Positions 34,501 to 47,761 of a DNA stretch of 64,000 nt are shown here, piece by piece (the stretch's first letter is position 1; every line of letters starts with the position of its first letter). The notes beneath the pieces are model-generated. The model was given only the letters and a program-made list of their open reading frames with translations. It was not told where the DNA came from and did no database searches. The position numbers and the translations under genes were made by a program. The stretch is from positions 12,318,512 to 12,382,511 of the forward strand of contig NC_092665.1 in NCBI RefSeq assembly GCF_032118995.1. The letters run 5' to 3'. The stretch comes from Asterias amurensis (lineage: Eukaryota > Echinodermata > Asteroidea > Forcipulatida > Asteriidae).

Positions 34501-35064
34501 AGCTTCTTGGTACCTAGACAACCGTGCACAATATACGGTTGGAGTTTATTTAAAAGGCATGCTCTGGCTTCCGGTACTTTGTTTGCACACAAAGGCCCCA
34601 TTATGCGGCTAGGACACCATTCTCCTCGTACAGCATACCTTAACTGCACTATTTTCCTTGAAACCCATATTTAAACAACAGTTGCCTTTTGTTTTGACTT
34701 GTACTCAAATCAACCAAGCGGTAATTGCGATGTACTTAAATGCATTATTGATGCAAAAGTCAAGTAAATCTCCAATGGTTCAAAATGACTCAAAATTCTA
34801 TACCCACTGCCGAGCATTCTGGAAAAAAAATACAGAGGTTTAAAGAAACCATGTGCCTCATACATGTACATGTATCATTTTCAAATATATTTGGATACTT
34901 TTTTTTAACCCTCATATCGATATTATTATTATAAATATTAAAATTTAAACATCGTCTTGGTGATTCAATTATCAGTATGATTTATACGCTTTATTATAAA
35001 TGTTATTAACAGAAAAGAAAAAAGAAAAAAAAAAACTAAATAAAAATCAGATTTGAAAGCTGAT

Positions 35065-35243
35065 AATAAGCCGATTCAATATTGCAGCTGCGCATGTTCA
35101 TTACTGCTGATAACGCAATTTGTTTATCTCCCGTGACCTTTTGACAATAAACCCGGGTATTGTCAAAAAGGTCACGGGAGATAAACAAATTGCGTTGTCA
35201 GCAGTAACGGACATGCGCAGTTGTAATAGCGAATCGGCTTATT
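35065..35243. mobile_element. Foldback MITE with near-perfect arms
   Basis: The arms run from AATAAGCCGATTC to GACCTTTTGACAATA and return as the complement after a tiny spacer, about 85 bp per arm. Few mismatches suggest a young insertion. There is no homology to families A-D. Confidence 0.85.
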
Positions 35244-35405
35244 ATTCACACTTTTTATTAAATTTTCTATTTTTTTTATTTTTTTTTACAAATTACCATG
35301 GTAATTTATAAAATGTCATAAACAATATTTTGAATAAAATGAAAATAACTGCTGGCTATAGAGTCATACACAATAACACTTGTATTTTTTTTGTAATCAC
35401 TGCAG

Positions 35406-35524
35406 ATGTTTATTCCACATATGGCTTCCCCTGGAAACCAAACTTTCTCGTTTGCCTTGAAAACGGGAAAACCTCAAAACAAATGGGACCAGTTGAAGTC
35501 ATCGAAGATTGTTGTGTGGTGTGA
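35406..35524 (+). CDS. Doubtful terminal exon of an unknown gene
   Basis: A pyrimidine-rich stretch and CACTGCAG precede an open frame encoding DVYSTYGFPWKPNFLVCLEN and ending VEVIEDCCVV before TGA. AATAAA follows at 35743-35748. I do not recognise the protein and found no partner exon upstream. It may be chance. Confidence 0.22.
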
Positions 35525-37087
35525 ATATTTCAATGTCCATCAAGTTTTAATATATGTTTGCATATTATTTCCCATACACAAATGAAGGTAACTAGGGCAT
35601 CAGTTGATATATGGCGTCATTATTTTTTTCCCAATTCAAAGAAAAAGCCATAGGCCTAAATACCGTGAAAACAGGACAGTGGTGGAACACATTTTCTAGT
35701 TTTTGTTGCTGTGTGTGTTTTGATGTTTTTAAAGCCTGAACGAATAAATAAATAAATGGAAAATAAATAAATAAATAAATATATTATAAAGCCTCATCAA
35801 GGATTGTATGAGCCAATTCCATGGCTCTGCCACTCAGTGCCAGCAGTGTCCATGCACCAGCTGTGTGCGCCCGTAAAAAAAGGAAAGATCGTCCGTACGA
35901 CCGACAACAAATAAAATAGCGTCATCAACAATCAATCAGCTGTTGTAAGAAAACAAAAACGAATAGGCCTACCCTGAAGTCGCCAAGCACTATGACAACG
36001 AAATGATAGAAAAAGTAACTAATCTCAAAACAATGACTTACCCGAATCCTGTTCAACTCTTGACCTCAATTAAATCAAAAATTTCGTGAAAATTAAAGAT
36101 ATTTTGTGCTCTTCGACGTTTACCCCGAGTTCTACGAAGAAATGACTCATCGGTTAGACGGGTCACCAGAAACCAAATGAAAGTTAACGTTCGTAGAGTA
36201 AGGTAAATTTGCACTTTCAGAAGTCGAGGTATCGATCAGTCGTTTCTTAGGTAAGTGATAGAGGGCGCCCTGCCGTCTTATTATCTTTTCAGTTCAGCTT
36301 TTACATTGTTGACACAAGTGGGAGAATAACATAACAGGCAATTTATATTTTCAGCTATGAACAAAGAACGAGTAGGCATACGGTGGAAAATGCATAAGGA
36401 AGGACAGGCGTTTTAGACACAAAAAAGAAGAAGAAGAAGTAGGCCGAAAATAACACTAATGACACGGGGATCTAATGTTTCGTGTCCACATTAGGTAGGC
36501 CTAGTATGGAGTAAGACTGATCAACCAGGTAGAGTTTTTTTAATAAATGCAGAAATAAATCGTATGGATAAAGTAAATTACCAAAAATGATTAATTCTAA
36601 AAGGACGCGTGAATAAATTAATTAATTCTAAAAAGACGTACATGAATAAAATATTAATTAACTCTAAAAGTACGTAAGAATACATTAATTATTTCTAATC
36701 CGGGCGTTTGTAAAAAAAAATTCAACTCAACATTCAATAGCTTCCAGTTAGGTTTCGCTTTAATTTGATCTTGTTTTTTTTTTGGTTTTTTTAGGTGTGG
36801 GATCGATCGTTTTCTTCAAATAATATGGTTACATGTAAAATGCATAGCAGAGGCACATGACTTTACACGACCTGATGTCAGATCCGAAAGAATCATAATT
36901 ATGTTATTAACAATATTATAGAATAAGAATAATCCAATAAATAATTATGTCGCTAAATGGAGGTGAACAGCCTTTTGAGGAACTAAAAGCAATATTCAAC
37001 GCACACACTATGGCGCATAATAAACAGCAGAGGTTGCAATGAAGCGGCTAACGGCGATAACATCAACTGGAAACTGAGCAACGCATT
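35525..37087. other. AT-rich intergenic region
   Basis: No gene recognised. An AATA-rich microsatellite lies near 35740-35785. Near 36580-36700 an AATTAATTCTAAAAGGACG-type unit is repeated about four times. Confidence 0.5.
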
Positions 37088-37468
37088 TTAAAGGCACTAT
37101 GCACTATTGGTAATAATTACTCAAAGAAGTTGTTAGCATAAAAACTTACTTGGTAACGAGTAAAGGAGAGCTGTTGATGGTATAAAACAAGAGAGAAATG
37201 GCTCCCTCTGAAGTACGTAATTTTTCGAGAAGCTCACGCAATATAAAATATTCAGCTCGAAGTCTTTTATTTATAGGCCTACATGAACGCACACAAAAAA
37301 GTTGAACAAGGGTGTTATTTCTTTCATCACTCTCTTGCAAGTCAATTCGATGATCATTTGAGCCCAAATTTTTTACAGATTTGTTATTGTATGCATAATT
37401 TTAAGTTGGAAAACAGCAAGAGAGATTACTGGTCTTTGACGATTACCCAAGGTGTCCAGTGCCTTTAA
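37088..37468 (+). mobile_element. MITE family A (diverged)
   Basis: TTAA-bounded, but the middle is shortened and lacks the usual GAGACCTCA inverted repeat. This suggests an older copy or subfamily. From 37469 to 38667 I see no gene. Confidence 0.8.
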
Positions 37469-38667
37469 TTTGGCGGGATTGTTTTACAACCGGGTTTATT
37501 ACATAAGGTGCTTGATTCAGAGATGCCGTTGAGAGCCCTTAAGCTGCAAGGGTGTCTTATATTAATTTATTCTATTTCTATTATTATTTGCTGCCTCCGG
37601 AGATCCTAGTTAAGAATTTACTGACGTGCGTTTCTTACTGCGGGGAAAATTGCAACGGCAATTCAATGGATAACGCTTTGCTCTGTTTATAATGTATTGG
37701 CTATCCCCAAGTGAATACAAAATTAATTTGTTGCTTTATCCTGTAATATTAATGTTCATCATTTTCCATCTATTTGTTGTCCTTGTTGGTATCGGTTCTT
37801 TTTTTTATTTTCTTCCACATAACACATTACATGACTAATTAGAATGTGCACTAGGTGATTAGTCGTAATGATTATTCTCGGAACCAGCAAACAAAATGGC
37901 CGCTGCAATTGTTGTCACGTGATCGTTGGGTAATGCTCATTCTTTTGCAACGTCACTGCCCAAGTTTTTCTATGGAAAGCCATAAATGCAAAACAAAAAA
38001 AAAGATCGCTGTATACTGTTTGTAACAATTTTACAAAATTATTCAAAAATTTAGTTGCTGATTGTGTTAAAAGCAAAACAACTAATTTTGAGAGGTATTT
38101 TATTTAAATGAAAGCTTGCAGAAAATTTTGAATTTGGTTAAAACATCTGTTTTTACGATTGAGTGTTTTACTAACAAACGGCCAAACATGCCAACCGCAA
38201 GGCGGTTTGTTGATCAACAAAAGAAAAGTCTATAATGATGGATGCCTTAGATGTCTGTGATAGTGGGTTATTTTGATGTCTGTTATTAACATGAAAATAT
38301 TTCAGTGGCATGCATTTAAACATCTTTCGGCACTCAGCACTCCTGAGATAGCACTCTTCTTACCAACAAAATTAATTGTCACGACAAAAAAAAATCACTT
38401 TTTTTTTAATTTTGCGAAAGGTCTGCGAACAACCACTCTGACAATATATTGCTGTTTGATTTTATATGTCGGCTCTGACGCATTCCTCACAATTACATGA
38501 AGGACGGGGTAATTAAAAAAAACCTCATGTAACTAATTAATTAAATAAGAGTGCATGGGGGCAACATGTTTGATGCACGATCTATAGTGCGGAATCACGA
38601 GGCTATATTTTGGCGCCCCTCCTCAGCGGCAATTTCCGATTTGCCGGAGCATTCAGGCATTGGTTGC

Positions 38668-39031
38668 AAAATGTCAAAGACATGCAGTATTCCCACTTAG
38701 TGTATCTCAACATATGCATAAAATAACAAACCTGTGAAAATTTGGGCTCAATTGGACATCAAAGTTGCAAGGGAATAACGAAAGAAAAAAACCTTGTTGT
38801 ACAACTTTGTGTGCTTTCATATGCATATAAAAAGGCTTCGGCTGAAGAATTTGTTATTTGAGTAAGAAATTACCTCTTTCTCAAAAACTACGTTAGTTTT
38901 AGAGGGCCTTTTCTCACAACGTTTTATATAATACTATCAACAGCTCTCCATTGCTCGTTACCAAGTAAGTTTTGTGCTGTTACAATTATTTTGAGTAATC
39001 ACCAATAGTATCCATACAGTCCCTTTAAGCC
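38668..39031 (-). mobile_element. MITE family A, 5'-truncated
   Basis: It starts inside the element at GTCAAAGACATGCAGTATTC and runs to CAGTCCCTTTAA. The middle resembles the diverged 37088 copy (AAGGCTTCGGCTGAAGAAT). Confidence 0.78.
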
Positions 39032-39381
39032 TTCGGCATATTATCGCTGGTCTCCTAAGCTGTGGTTAGCCTTGGATATCAAGCTGCCAAATTATCAGAA
39101 AAAGAAGAGAAAAAAAGAAAAAGAAGAAGAAGAAGAAGCCTCGTGCAGAGCGTACCCAGCTGCTGATGGTGTGAAGTCTCCAAGTTGATTACATCATTGC
39201 AAACTACCCTCATACATTATTTCTTCGGCCTTGCGGGAGGCCCTCGTTGACGTCTTGCATAAGAACTCATGCATTTTCGTAGCTAGCTAGAGCCAAGCAT
39301 CATCGCATACAAAATGTGTAACACCTTGGTATTACGTGAGTGGGGATCAAATCGTGTCAAGAACACGGACACCTCCGGTCC

Positions 39382-39684
39382 TTAAAGGCTCTGGACGCTA
39401 TTGGTAATTACTAAAAATAATTGTTAGTATAAAAACTTACTTGGTAACAAGCAACGTAATTTTCGAGAAAGAAGTTATTTTCCACTAAAATATTTGAATT
39501 TGATTTCGAGACCTCAGAATTAGATTTTGAAGTCCCGAAATCAAGCATCTGAGAGCACACAATTTCGTGTGACAAGTGTGTTTTTTCTTCCATTAATATC
39601 TCGCAACTTTGACGATCAATTGAGTTCAAATTTTCACAGGTTTGTTACTTTGTGCATATGTTGGGGGATACACCAAGTGAGACA
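39382..39684 (+). mobile_element. MITE family A, 3'-truncated
   Basis: It begins TTAAAGGCTCTGGACGC and breaks off after ACACCAAGTGAGAC, without the right terminus. Confidence 0.85.
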
Positions 39685-39771
39685 TTTCGAGCATGCGTGA
39701 CATGGTCGTTTTGCTCGTAACCTTACTCGTAAGCATAGGCCTACTCTTGTAATGCTTAGCTACTTTTGTGC

Positions 39772-40162
39772 TTAAAGACACTGGACACTAATGGTAATTG
39801 TCAAAGACCAGCCATCTCACTTGGTGTATCTCAACATAATATGCATAAAATAACAAACCTGTGAAAATTTGAGCTCAATTGGTCGTCGAAGTTGCAAGAT
39901 ATATATAAACGAAAAAACACCCTTTTCTCACGAAGTTGTGTGCTTTCAGATGCTTGGTTTCGACAGCTCAAAATCTAATTCTGAGGTCCCGAAATCAAAC
40001 TCGTTGAACATTACTTCTTTCTCGAAAACTACGTCACTTCAGAGGGAGCCGTTTCTCACAATGTTTTATACTATCAACCTCTCCCCGTTACTCCGTTACA
40101 AGTAAGGTTTTATGCTAACAATTATTTTGAATAATTACCAATAATAGTGTCCACTGCCTTGA
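39772..40162 (-). mobile_element. MITE family A
   Basis: Complete copy. The left TTAA is intact and the right end reads CTGCCTTGAAG. Confidence 0.9.
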
Positions 40163-40185
40163 AGCAGCTCCATGAATATTAGATT

Positions 40186-40370
40186 TGGTTTTTACCCATA
40201 CACCGATGTGCGTTAGCAAGGTATACTCAGTACGTTCCCGAGTCCTGTGAAAAAAAAAATATCAGCAGGCATATTACTCGGGTGGGATTCGAACCCACGA
40301 CCCTTGCAATTCTAGAGCAGTGTCTTACCTACCGAGATTGCCCGGTAGCTAGGAGAGGCACTTCGAATCC
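40186..40370 (-). mobile_element. tRNA-derived SINE, type 3, with tRNA-like head
   Basis: On the minus strand it reads CTACCGGGCAATCTCGGTAG, then GACACTGCTCTAGAATTGC, then the B box GTGGGTTCGAATCCCACCC, and ends CACATCGGTGTATGGG. It is the longest copy in the window. From 40371 to 40823 no gene was recognised. Confidence 0.8.
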
Positions 40371-40823
40371 TACGTTTTGGCAGCGGGATACCGCAACGGT
40401 ATAAAATTGGGCCCAGAAATAAAAGAGCCCCAGTATCCTCAATACAAGGGCCCTTTAACCTCACCACTCGTCATCATCATCAAGCAGTGCGCATAATTAG
40501 ATTGTCTCCATCAGGACCCCCCTCATATCACGTCGGTCACCTGGCAACTCATCCGTAATAACATTAGGATGATGTGATCAATGTGGAGGAACACATGCAC
40601 TGGCAGTGAGTTACATCTGGCTGAGTCGCTTTAAATGAGACTCACCTGCCGTCTGCCTTTTACAATTTTGTCACAGTTCCCCGGGGCTTTTTTCCTTTTC
40701 AAGGAGAGCATGATGGCAAGTGGATTGTTCAGTCATTACAGGGGCAGACGGTCCTCAGTTGGGTGCAGATCATAAACATGCTGTAACCCGATTTGTGTAA
40801 TATCTTTCACTTTTTGTATTGTC

Positions 40824-41201
40824 TTAAAGGCAGTGGACACTATTGGTAATTACTAAAAAAAAAACACCACTTGGCAACGAGTAATGGGGAGAGGTTCAGT
40901 GTTAGTATGAAACATTGTGGTAAACGGCTCCCTCTGAAGTGGAGTACCTTTCGAGAAAGAAGTAATTTTCCATGAATTTGGTTTTGAGACCTCAGATTTA
41001 GAAATTAAGGTCTCGAAATCAAGCATCTATAAGCACACAACATTGTGTGACAAGGGTGTTACTTATTTTATTTTTATCTCGCAACTTCGGTGACCGATTG
41101 AGCTCAAATTTTCACAGGTTTGTTATTTTATGCATATGTTGAGATAACGCAAGTGAGAAAACTGGTCTTTGACAGTTACTAATAGTGTCCACTGTCTTTA
41201 A
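40824..41201 (+). mobile_element. MITE family A
   Basis: Complete copy with TTAA at both ends. From 41202 to 41880 no gene was recognised. Confidence 0.9.
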
Positions 41202-41880
41202 AGAAATCTAATTTATCATTGCACCCATGCAGATGCCAGACCTTGAGTGTTGCTAAACACATACTTCACGGGCCACAAGCTTTAAAACCCTGCAATAAAA
41301 AGGGCCACTGTACATGTACACACTATGTGACATGCATGATATATTTTAATAAGTCCAATCCACATGGTCAGCTCATTACCAACACCTTGATATCCTAAGC
41401 TGGACCTTGCCACACGTCAAAGAGGGGTGTCAAGCAAGAGGGGCAACTATTTGGTTAGAAAGGGTAAAACTTTGTGTACGAAACTGATGTGTCAATTAAT
41501 AGCAATGGGATGATACAACACCAAATCCAAAAACTTATCAAATCAATAAGCTTAAATTAACCCAGGCAAACCTGGAAAATGTAAACAACACACATTGATA
41601 ACAAAATCGTTGAACAAATAAAATGCAATCAAAAAACACCTAACATATCCTATACGGGAAAAGCCTAAAACGAACCACAGGGGCGTTGCAAACTAACACT
41701 AACTCTGCAGGACCATGTGTAGGAGGGATCGTGCGGGGTTTTAACGGCCTTTATTTTCGATCCAAGCATAAAAACAGAACGGGTGAAAATCTGGACTCAA
41801 TTTGGCATCGAAGTTGCAAGAAAATCAATGGATAGGAACTGAAAACCTTCCTTGTTGCATGTATTCTTAAAATTATACTA

Positions 41881-42098
41881 AAAAGGGACACGTTGCCTTG
41901 GATCGGTCAAGTTGGTCAGTGAAAAGCGTTTGAAACCGTTTGTTATAAATTGATATGGTTAGAAAGATGTTTTTTATAAGTAGAATATAATGATTTGTGA
42001 ATATAGAGTTTTTGACTCCATAAAATGGCCGACCGTGTTAGTTCGCAAAGTAAAAGGAAAACCACGCAGTTGAAGGCATATTTGTGGGGGTCGTTTTA
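41881..42098. mobile_element. MITE family C, partial
   Basis: One arm (GGGACACGTTGCCTTGGATC), the centre and part of the second arm are present; the right end is missing. Confidence 0.75.
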
Positions 42099-42284
42099 AA
42101 ATATCAACAAATATCCTGACAAGCTCTTTACCATTTCCAAGTCATTTCCGAAAGTCATCGAGTTCTCAACACAACATACAACCAAGCAAAGCTCCATCTG
42201 ACCCCATGACCTGATAGGCTGTTTTTAATCGGATGGCCTCAACATTAGCAAGGAACCAAAATAATTAGTCTCCATCCGAAAGTA

Positions 42285-42436
42285 GGACGAGGTCATGCCA
42301 CCTTTGATATCAGCATAATTATGTTATCATACATTATTTATTTATTATTTATTTTATTTTAAATATTTAGACACACAATGATTACAAATGGGACCGGGCT
42401 GTCAAGGTTATAGTATAAAGTATAAAAACTGTCATC
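42285..42436 (+). repeat. Left arm of a 2.8-kb-spaced inverted repeat
   Basis: It contains GAGGTCATGCCACCTTTGAT, GATTACAAATGGGACCGGGC and TCAAGGTTATAGTATAAAG, which return as the complement at 44880-45052. Both arms abut a family A MITE on the inner side. Confidence 0.85.
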
Positions 42437-42820
42437 TTAAAGACACTGGACAAATTGTCAAAGACCGGTCTTCTCACTTGGTGTATCTCAACATAATATA
42501 CATAAAACAACACACCTGTTAAAATTTGAACTCAATTGTCGTCGAAGTTGCGAGATAATAATGGAAGAAAAAACACCCTTGTCACACAAAGTTGTGTGCG
42601 TTCAGATGCTTGATTTCGGGACCTCAAAATCTAATTCTGAGGTCTCGAACACAAATTCAAACAATTATTTTAGTGGAAAATCACTTCTTTCTCGAACTTC
42701 AGAGGGAGCCGTTTCTCACAATGTTTTATACTTTCAACAGCTCTCCATTGCTCATTACCAAGTAAGTTGTTATGCTAACAATTATTTTGAGTAATTAACA
42801 ATAGTGTCCAGTGCCTTTAA
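42437..42820 (-). mobile_element. MITE family A
   Basis: TTAA-bounded copy directly inside the left inverted-repeat arm. From 42821 to 43262 no gene was recognised. Confidence 0.9.
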
Positions 42821-43262
42821 GATGTGTACAACAAGACCCCTGCCGTCGAAAAAAAAAATATAATTATATAATTATTAGAAGGAGATTGCATTCAAATGCT
42901 ATTGAAATCACACAACGGTAAAACAAAATTCCACAAAAGAAAATAAAAAAACTTGCTAAAAACAACATCTATAAAACACCATGAATAAAATAAAATAAAA
43001 CTGGTAGGCCTACCATCTTTTAAAACCATGAGGCAGGGAAAAAACCTCCTATACCTTGTGTTAACCCAGATTCCTAGTTGCCATTTATCTCAAAATGGCG
43101 TATGCTGATTGTGTGGCCAGATTGCGGATAGGCTTGATTCAAGTCCTGTTAGAGTGCGAGAGGTCCCTAAATTAAGCATATTATTATCCACCGTCAAAAT
43201 GTAGCTATTTCTCCCGAGAATTGTGATCGCGCGCGGAACAGGGCCAAATTTCAATTCTGCGC

Positions 43263-43652
43263 TTAAAGGCAGTGGACACTATTGGTAATTACTCAAAATA
43301 ATTATTAGCATACAACTTTACTTGGTAATGAGTAATGGGAAGAGTTTGATGGTAAAAAACATTGTGAGAAACGGCTCCCTCTGAAGTGACATAGTTTTCG
43401 AGAAAGAAGTATTTTTCCACGAATTTGATTTCGAGACCTCAGATTTAGAATTTGAGGTCTCGAAATCAACCATCTAAACGCATACAACTTCGTGTGACAA
43501 GGGTGTTTTTTCATTCATTATTATCTTGCAACTTCGACGACCAATTGAGCTCAAATTTTCACAGGTTTGTTATTTTATGCATATGTTGAGATACACCAAG
43601 TGAGAGAGAACACTGGTCTTTGACAATTACCAATAGTGTCCAGTGTCTTTAA
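43263..43652 (+). mobile_element. MITE family A
   Basis: Complete copy with TTAA at both ends and an intact internal inverted repeat. Confidence 0.92.
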
Positions 43653-43657
43653 AGAAT

Positions 43658-43721
43658 TACTCTGCTTCCGTAAGCGCCGATTCTGTGCTTACGGTAAGCA
43701 GATTCATGAAATTGGGCCCAG
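43658..43721. mobile_element. MITE family F end fragment
   Basis: CTGCTTCCGTAAGCGCCGAT and GCAGATTCATGAAATTGGGC match the right end of the 23692 element. From 43722 to 44514 no gene was recognised. Confidence 0.6.
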
Positions 43722-44514
43722 GTTGGAACGCAGAGCATCACAAAACAATAGTTTTCTGGCGATGGCACGGGATTGCGACTTGAGTCAAGTCTATGTTGCG
43801 GGTTGCGCGCAGCCGGCTTCCGGAGGCAACTTCTGACCGAAGCGAGGTACGGCACACAACATGAGTATGGGCTCACCGTCTGTCTGCACAATTACAAGGA
43901 CATCTGTCGCCATCGAAGAGAAACCGATTTCCTCCAATAACGAGGTTTGCTTCACACTGTGAGCTATCAAGGAGCAATTTATTTCACCATAGGAAAGTAA
44001 TTGAGGATTGTGATTTAGTTTAGACACCCAAGCCCTCCACTGACTCACTTATCAACTACCCCTATCCCAAACAATTCCAGTCAACATCAGTATTCAAAGA
44101 AATAACCCAAGAACATTTCAGACCCCGTAGCAGCTGTTTTATTAATATGCACAAAATATCAGAATACTGTGCCTTATCTTGATTCAAAGAGAGTAAAAAG
44201 TACATTAGCAGTCGGACCATATACTGCATGTAATAGATAGTCCCTTTAAACCACTCTGCAGGGTTGGGATTACGCTGGAACCTCTTGAGCCTCATTGATC
44301 AACTGATGAGTGATATTTGTATAAAAGGGACCGTCAGTCGACAACTAGATATCTACATCCGTATCACTATAAATGGTACCACCCACCAGCGCTTTTCCTT
44401 TACACTAGGGACACTCAAATTGCGGAATCAAAAAAAGTGCGTGTGCGGCATTTAATGACCATGTTGAGAGAAACAATTAATGCCATGTCTTCCTCTTGAT
44501 GATTATTGTCACAT

Positions 44515-44879
44515 TCAAAGGCATGTACACTATTGGTAATTGCTATAAAAACTTACTTGGTAGGCCTACCGAGCAATGGAGAGCTGTTGATAGTATAAAA
44601 CATTGTGAGAAACGGCTCCCTCTGAAGTAACATAGTTTTTGACAAAGAAGTAATTTCCACGAAAATACTTCAATTGATTTCGAGACCTCAGCTGAGGTCT
44701 CAAAATCAACCATCTAAACGCACACAACTTTTGCGACAAGGGTGTTGTTTCTTCCATTATTATCTCGCAACTTCGACGATCAATTGAGCTCAAAGGTATG
44801 TTTTGTGCATATTATGTTGAGATTCACCAAGTGAGACGACTGGTCTTTGTCAGTTACCCAAGGTGTCCAGTGTCTTTAA
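44515..44879 (+). mobile_element. MITE family A
   Basis: The left end has lost its TTAA; the right TTAA (44876-44879) meets the inverted-repeat arm. The internal GAGACCTCAGCTGAGGTCTC is an almost spacer-free palindrome here, split into GAGACCTCA and TGAGGTCTC. Confidence 0.88.
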
Positions 44880-45052
44880 GATGACAGTTTTTATGCTTTA
44901 TACTATAACCTTGACAGCCCGGTCCCATTTGTAATCATTGTGTGTCTTAATATTTAAAATAAAATGAAACATTTATAAATAATGTATAATAACATAATTG
45001 TGCTGATATCAATGGGTATTGGATCACAAAGGTGGCATGACCTCGCTTTAAA
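44880..45052 (-). repeat. Right arm of the 2.8-kb-spaced inverted repeat
   Basis: Complement of 42285-42436 with local differences. From 45053 to 45625 there is a run of 15 G near 45096 and no gene. Confidence 0.85.
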
Positions 45053-45625
45053 GTGTTTCCTGGTTTTATCTGGTAAGCCTGCATAATAGTATGTGGGGTG
45101 GGGGGGGGGGGGGCTTACGTACGAAACTTGCGAATGGGAAAGGGTACATGTTTGTTTTCATTCCTTCGAAATATTACGAGAAATCAATTTACAAGATGCT
45201 AATCAAAGCATGACACTTTTTTTAACAAAAAAAATAATAGTTAAATAGTCTAAATCTAAAGGGACATGAGATATAAAGAAGCCTACAAGTCTTAATCAAT
45301 ACTATATATGACATGTTGATATCATGACTTTAATTATCATAATTATGACTTTCCATAGCTTACTTATCTCATAAAATGTATGACTTGTGGTAAATTATAA
45401 TTACAAAATGTGTAAGTTATAGTTATGACTTTCTTTATTTTGCCCACTGTCCCATTAATGCTTCCGTAAAATGTTGTTCCAATCATCCCTCGACATTATC
45501 AATCCCTCGAAAATATTGCTTCGAGGGAATTAAACATTATACTTCGAGGGCACGAAAATAAGGTTGATCTCGCGAGTCCAAGGCACAATTTTGTTTCTCG
45601 TTTTGTGTACCTGTGACCAAATGAT

Positions 45626-46051
45626 TTAAAGGAACATTACAGAATTGGTTTTTGCTTACAAAACAGTTGCTGGCAGTGTAATCACTTTATGTAATCCACC
45701 ATATACATAAACTGGCAGTGTAATCACTTTATGTAATCCACCATATACATAAACTGACAAACCTGTAGAAGTTTGAGATTGATCGGCCATCTGGGTCACG
45801 AGAAAATAGTGAAAACCCGAGTACACATTTTGCATTGCATCGATGTCAAACCAAAATGAATAAAATGCTCCCTGAGCGATAAACTCCAAACGGGAAATTA
45901 GTTTTATTTATTTCTCATCAAATATGATGTTTCATACAGAAATATTTTAAGGGATGTTTTCTATCATCATCATCACTAGACCTTGTTAGTTTTATGTAAA
46001 TCTGTGATCTTCACGACTTTTGTTCTTTCCAATTCTGTAACGTTCCTTTAA
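45626..46051 (+). mobile_element. MITE family D with internal duplication
   Basis: TTAA-bounded, with ends AGGAACATTACAGAATTGG and, on the other strand, AGGAACGTTACAGAATTGG. A segment of about 45 bp (CTGGCAGTGTAATCACTTTA onward) is duplicated in tandem near 45668-45755. From 46052 to 47401 no gene was recognised; a CCGGTTCGAACCGG palindrome lies near 46545. Confidence 0.88.
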
Positions 46052-47401
46052 CACGTTTAGGTTTGTTACTTATGTTGAGTCACACACAGTGCGGGTAGGC
46101 CTAATATTGGTCTTTGTCGATACCAATGTTTGCGGAGAGCTTTTATAGACACGACTGAATACGTATTCACTTGAATTGGCTTGCAGAAATTGCTCAGTAG
46201 GCCTAACACAATTTAAGCAGCCGACGATACACCATTCGTAAACGCAATTTAATTAATATTAATTTCCAAATAAAAGCAAACCGTCTGTTGTTTAGATAGG
46301 TTGCACTCGATTGCCACATAAGATTATTTCATCTCTCCATTATGAAAAAAAAAGTCAATTATATGCGGCACCCTGACACTGGTTGATGGATATCTATTCT
46401 GAATAATAATTTTCTCCCTTTCCTCGTCTTTCGGCTAAGCTTCACTGAGTGTCAAGGGTCGGTGGTTTCCCGGTTTAATTAGGAAAACAATTCCAACTGA
46501 TATAGTCCATTGTCCATAGGACACTTTGTCAGAATGTCAATTGCCGGTTCGAACCGGTTGGTACTGGCTCGAACCAGTCACACCAAAGGGAAAGTGCTGT
46601 GTGTGGAATAAATTGCCCCGCTTTTTGGGGGGCTGCTGATTTATGTAACAATGCGCGAGGCAACGATAACTGCTTGGATGTTTTTCTTTGTTCAAATCGG
46701 GGACTTACAAACTGATCGTTTGATTCATATATTGTTTTAATAAACTATATAAAACCTATTATTTTGAAGTTTGCAGAATTTACAATAATCAAGAAGGGGT
46801 AGGGGTGACAATATTGATTAGTTGTAATATGAAATATGGTTGTTTATAATAATTCATTTAACTATTCATAACTCTATATACATGGATATTCCGCAGCCGT
46901 AAATTCGGACATCGCCGTACCACTGTCAAAGCTCAAGAAATAAGACTTTTGTTTGATACCTCCGCCTTCAATGTCGGCTGCTACACTGGCCTTGTGATAT
47001 GGTGGACACAGTTAGAGAGCCTATGGTCAGCGTGTAAGTTGGTAAATCCGATAGTCCTAAGCTTAAGTTTTTCCTTCCCCCTTTTTTTTAATGCAAGTTC
47101 GCCCAAAACAAGGCCAAAATCCACTCTTTGTATGGTGCTACAAGAAGAACAAATATTTAAAATGGAAGAACTCAGGGGTGCTGATGGAAGGAATTGATAC
47201 TCTTCCTAAAAACAGTCTAGAATGTAGGATGGAGGGAAACATGCACCAGGCAGGAAGTTCCAAGGAGATGTAGTACGTGGAATAGCGCTGTTGGAATGGC
47301 TCCTTGTTCTACATCTGAGCAGTTTGAGAGTGTATGGGTGAAAAGAAGCAGAAGGGTACATACAAACCGAACAGTGCACTACTCCCACAGTGTGTACACC
47401 T

Positions 47402-47761
47402 TTAAGGACACTGGACACTTTTGGTAATAATTGTCAGAGACCAGTCTTCTCACTTGGTGTATCTCAATACATGTATATGATAAAAATAACAAACATGTGC
47501 AAATTTGAGCTCAATTTGTCGTCGAAGTTGCGAGATAACTATGGAAGAAAAAACACCCTTGTCACACTAAGTTGTGCTTTTCAGATGCTTGATTTCGAGG
47601 TATCGAAATCAAAGAAAATTACTTCTTTCTCGAAAACTACGTCACTTCAGAGGGAGCAGTTTCTAACAAAGTTTTATCAACCTCTCCCCATTACGCTTTA
47701 CCAAGTAAGGTTATGCTAATAGTTATTTTGAGTAATGACCAATAGTGTCCACAGCTTTTAA
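47402..47761 (-). mobile_element. MITE family A
   Basis: TTAA-bounded copy with small internal losses. From 47762 to 48455 no gene was recognised. Confidence 0.88.
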
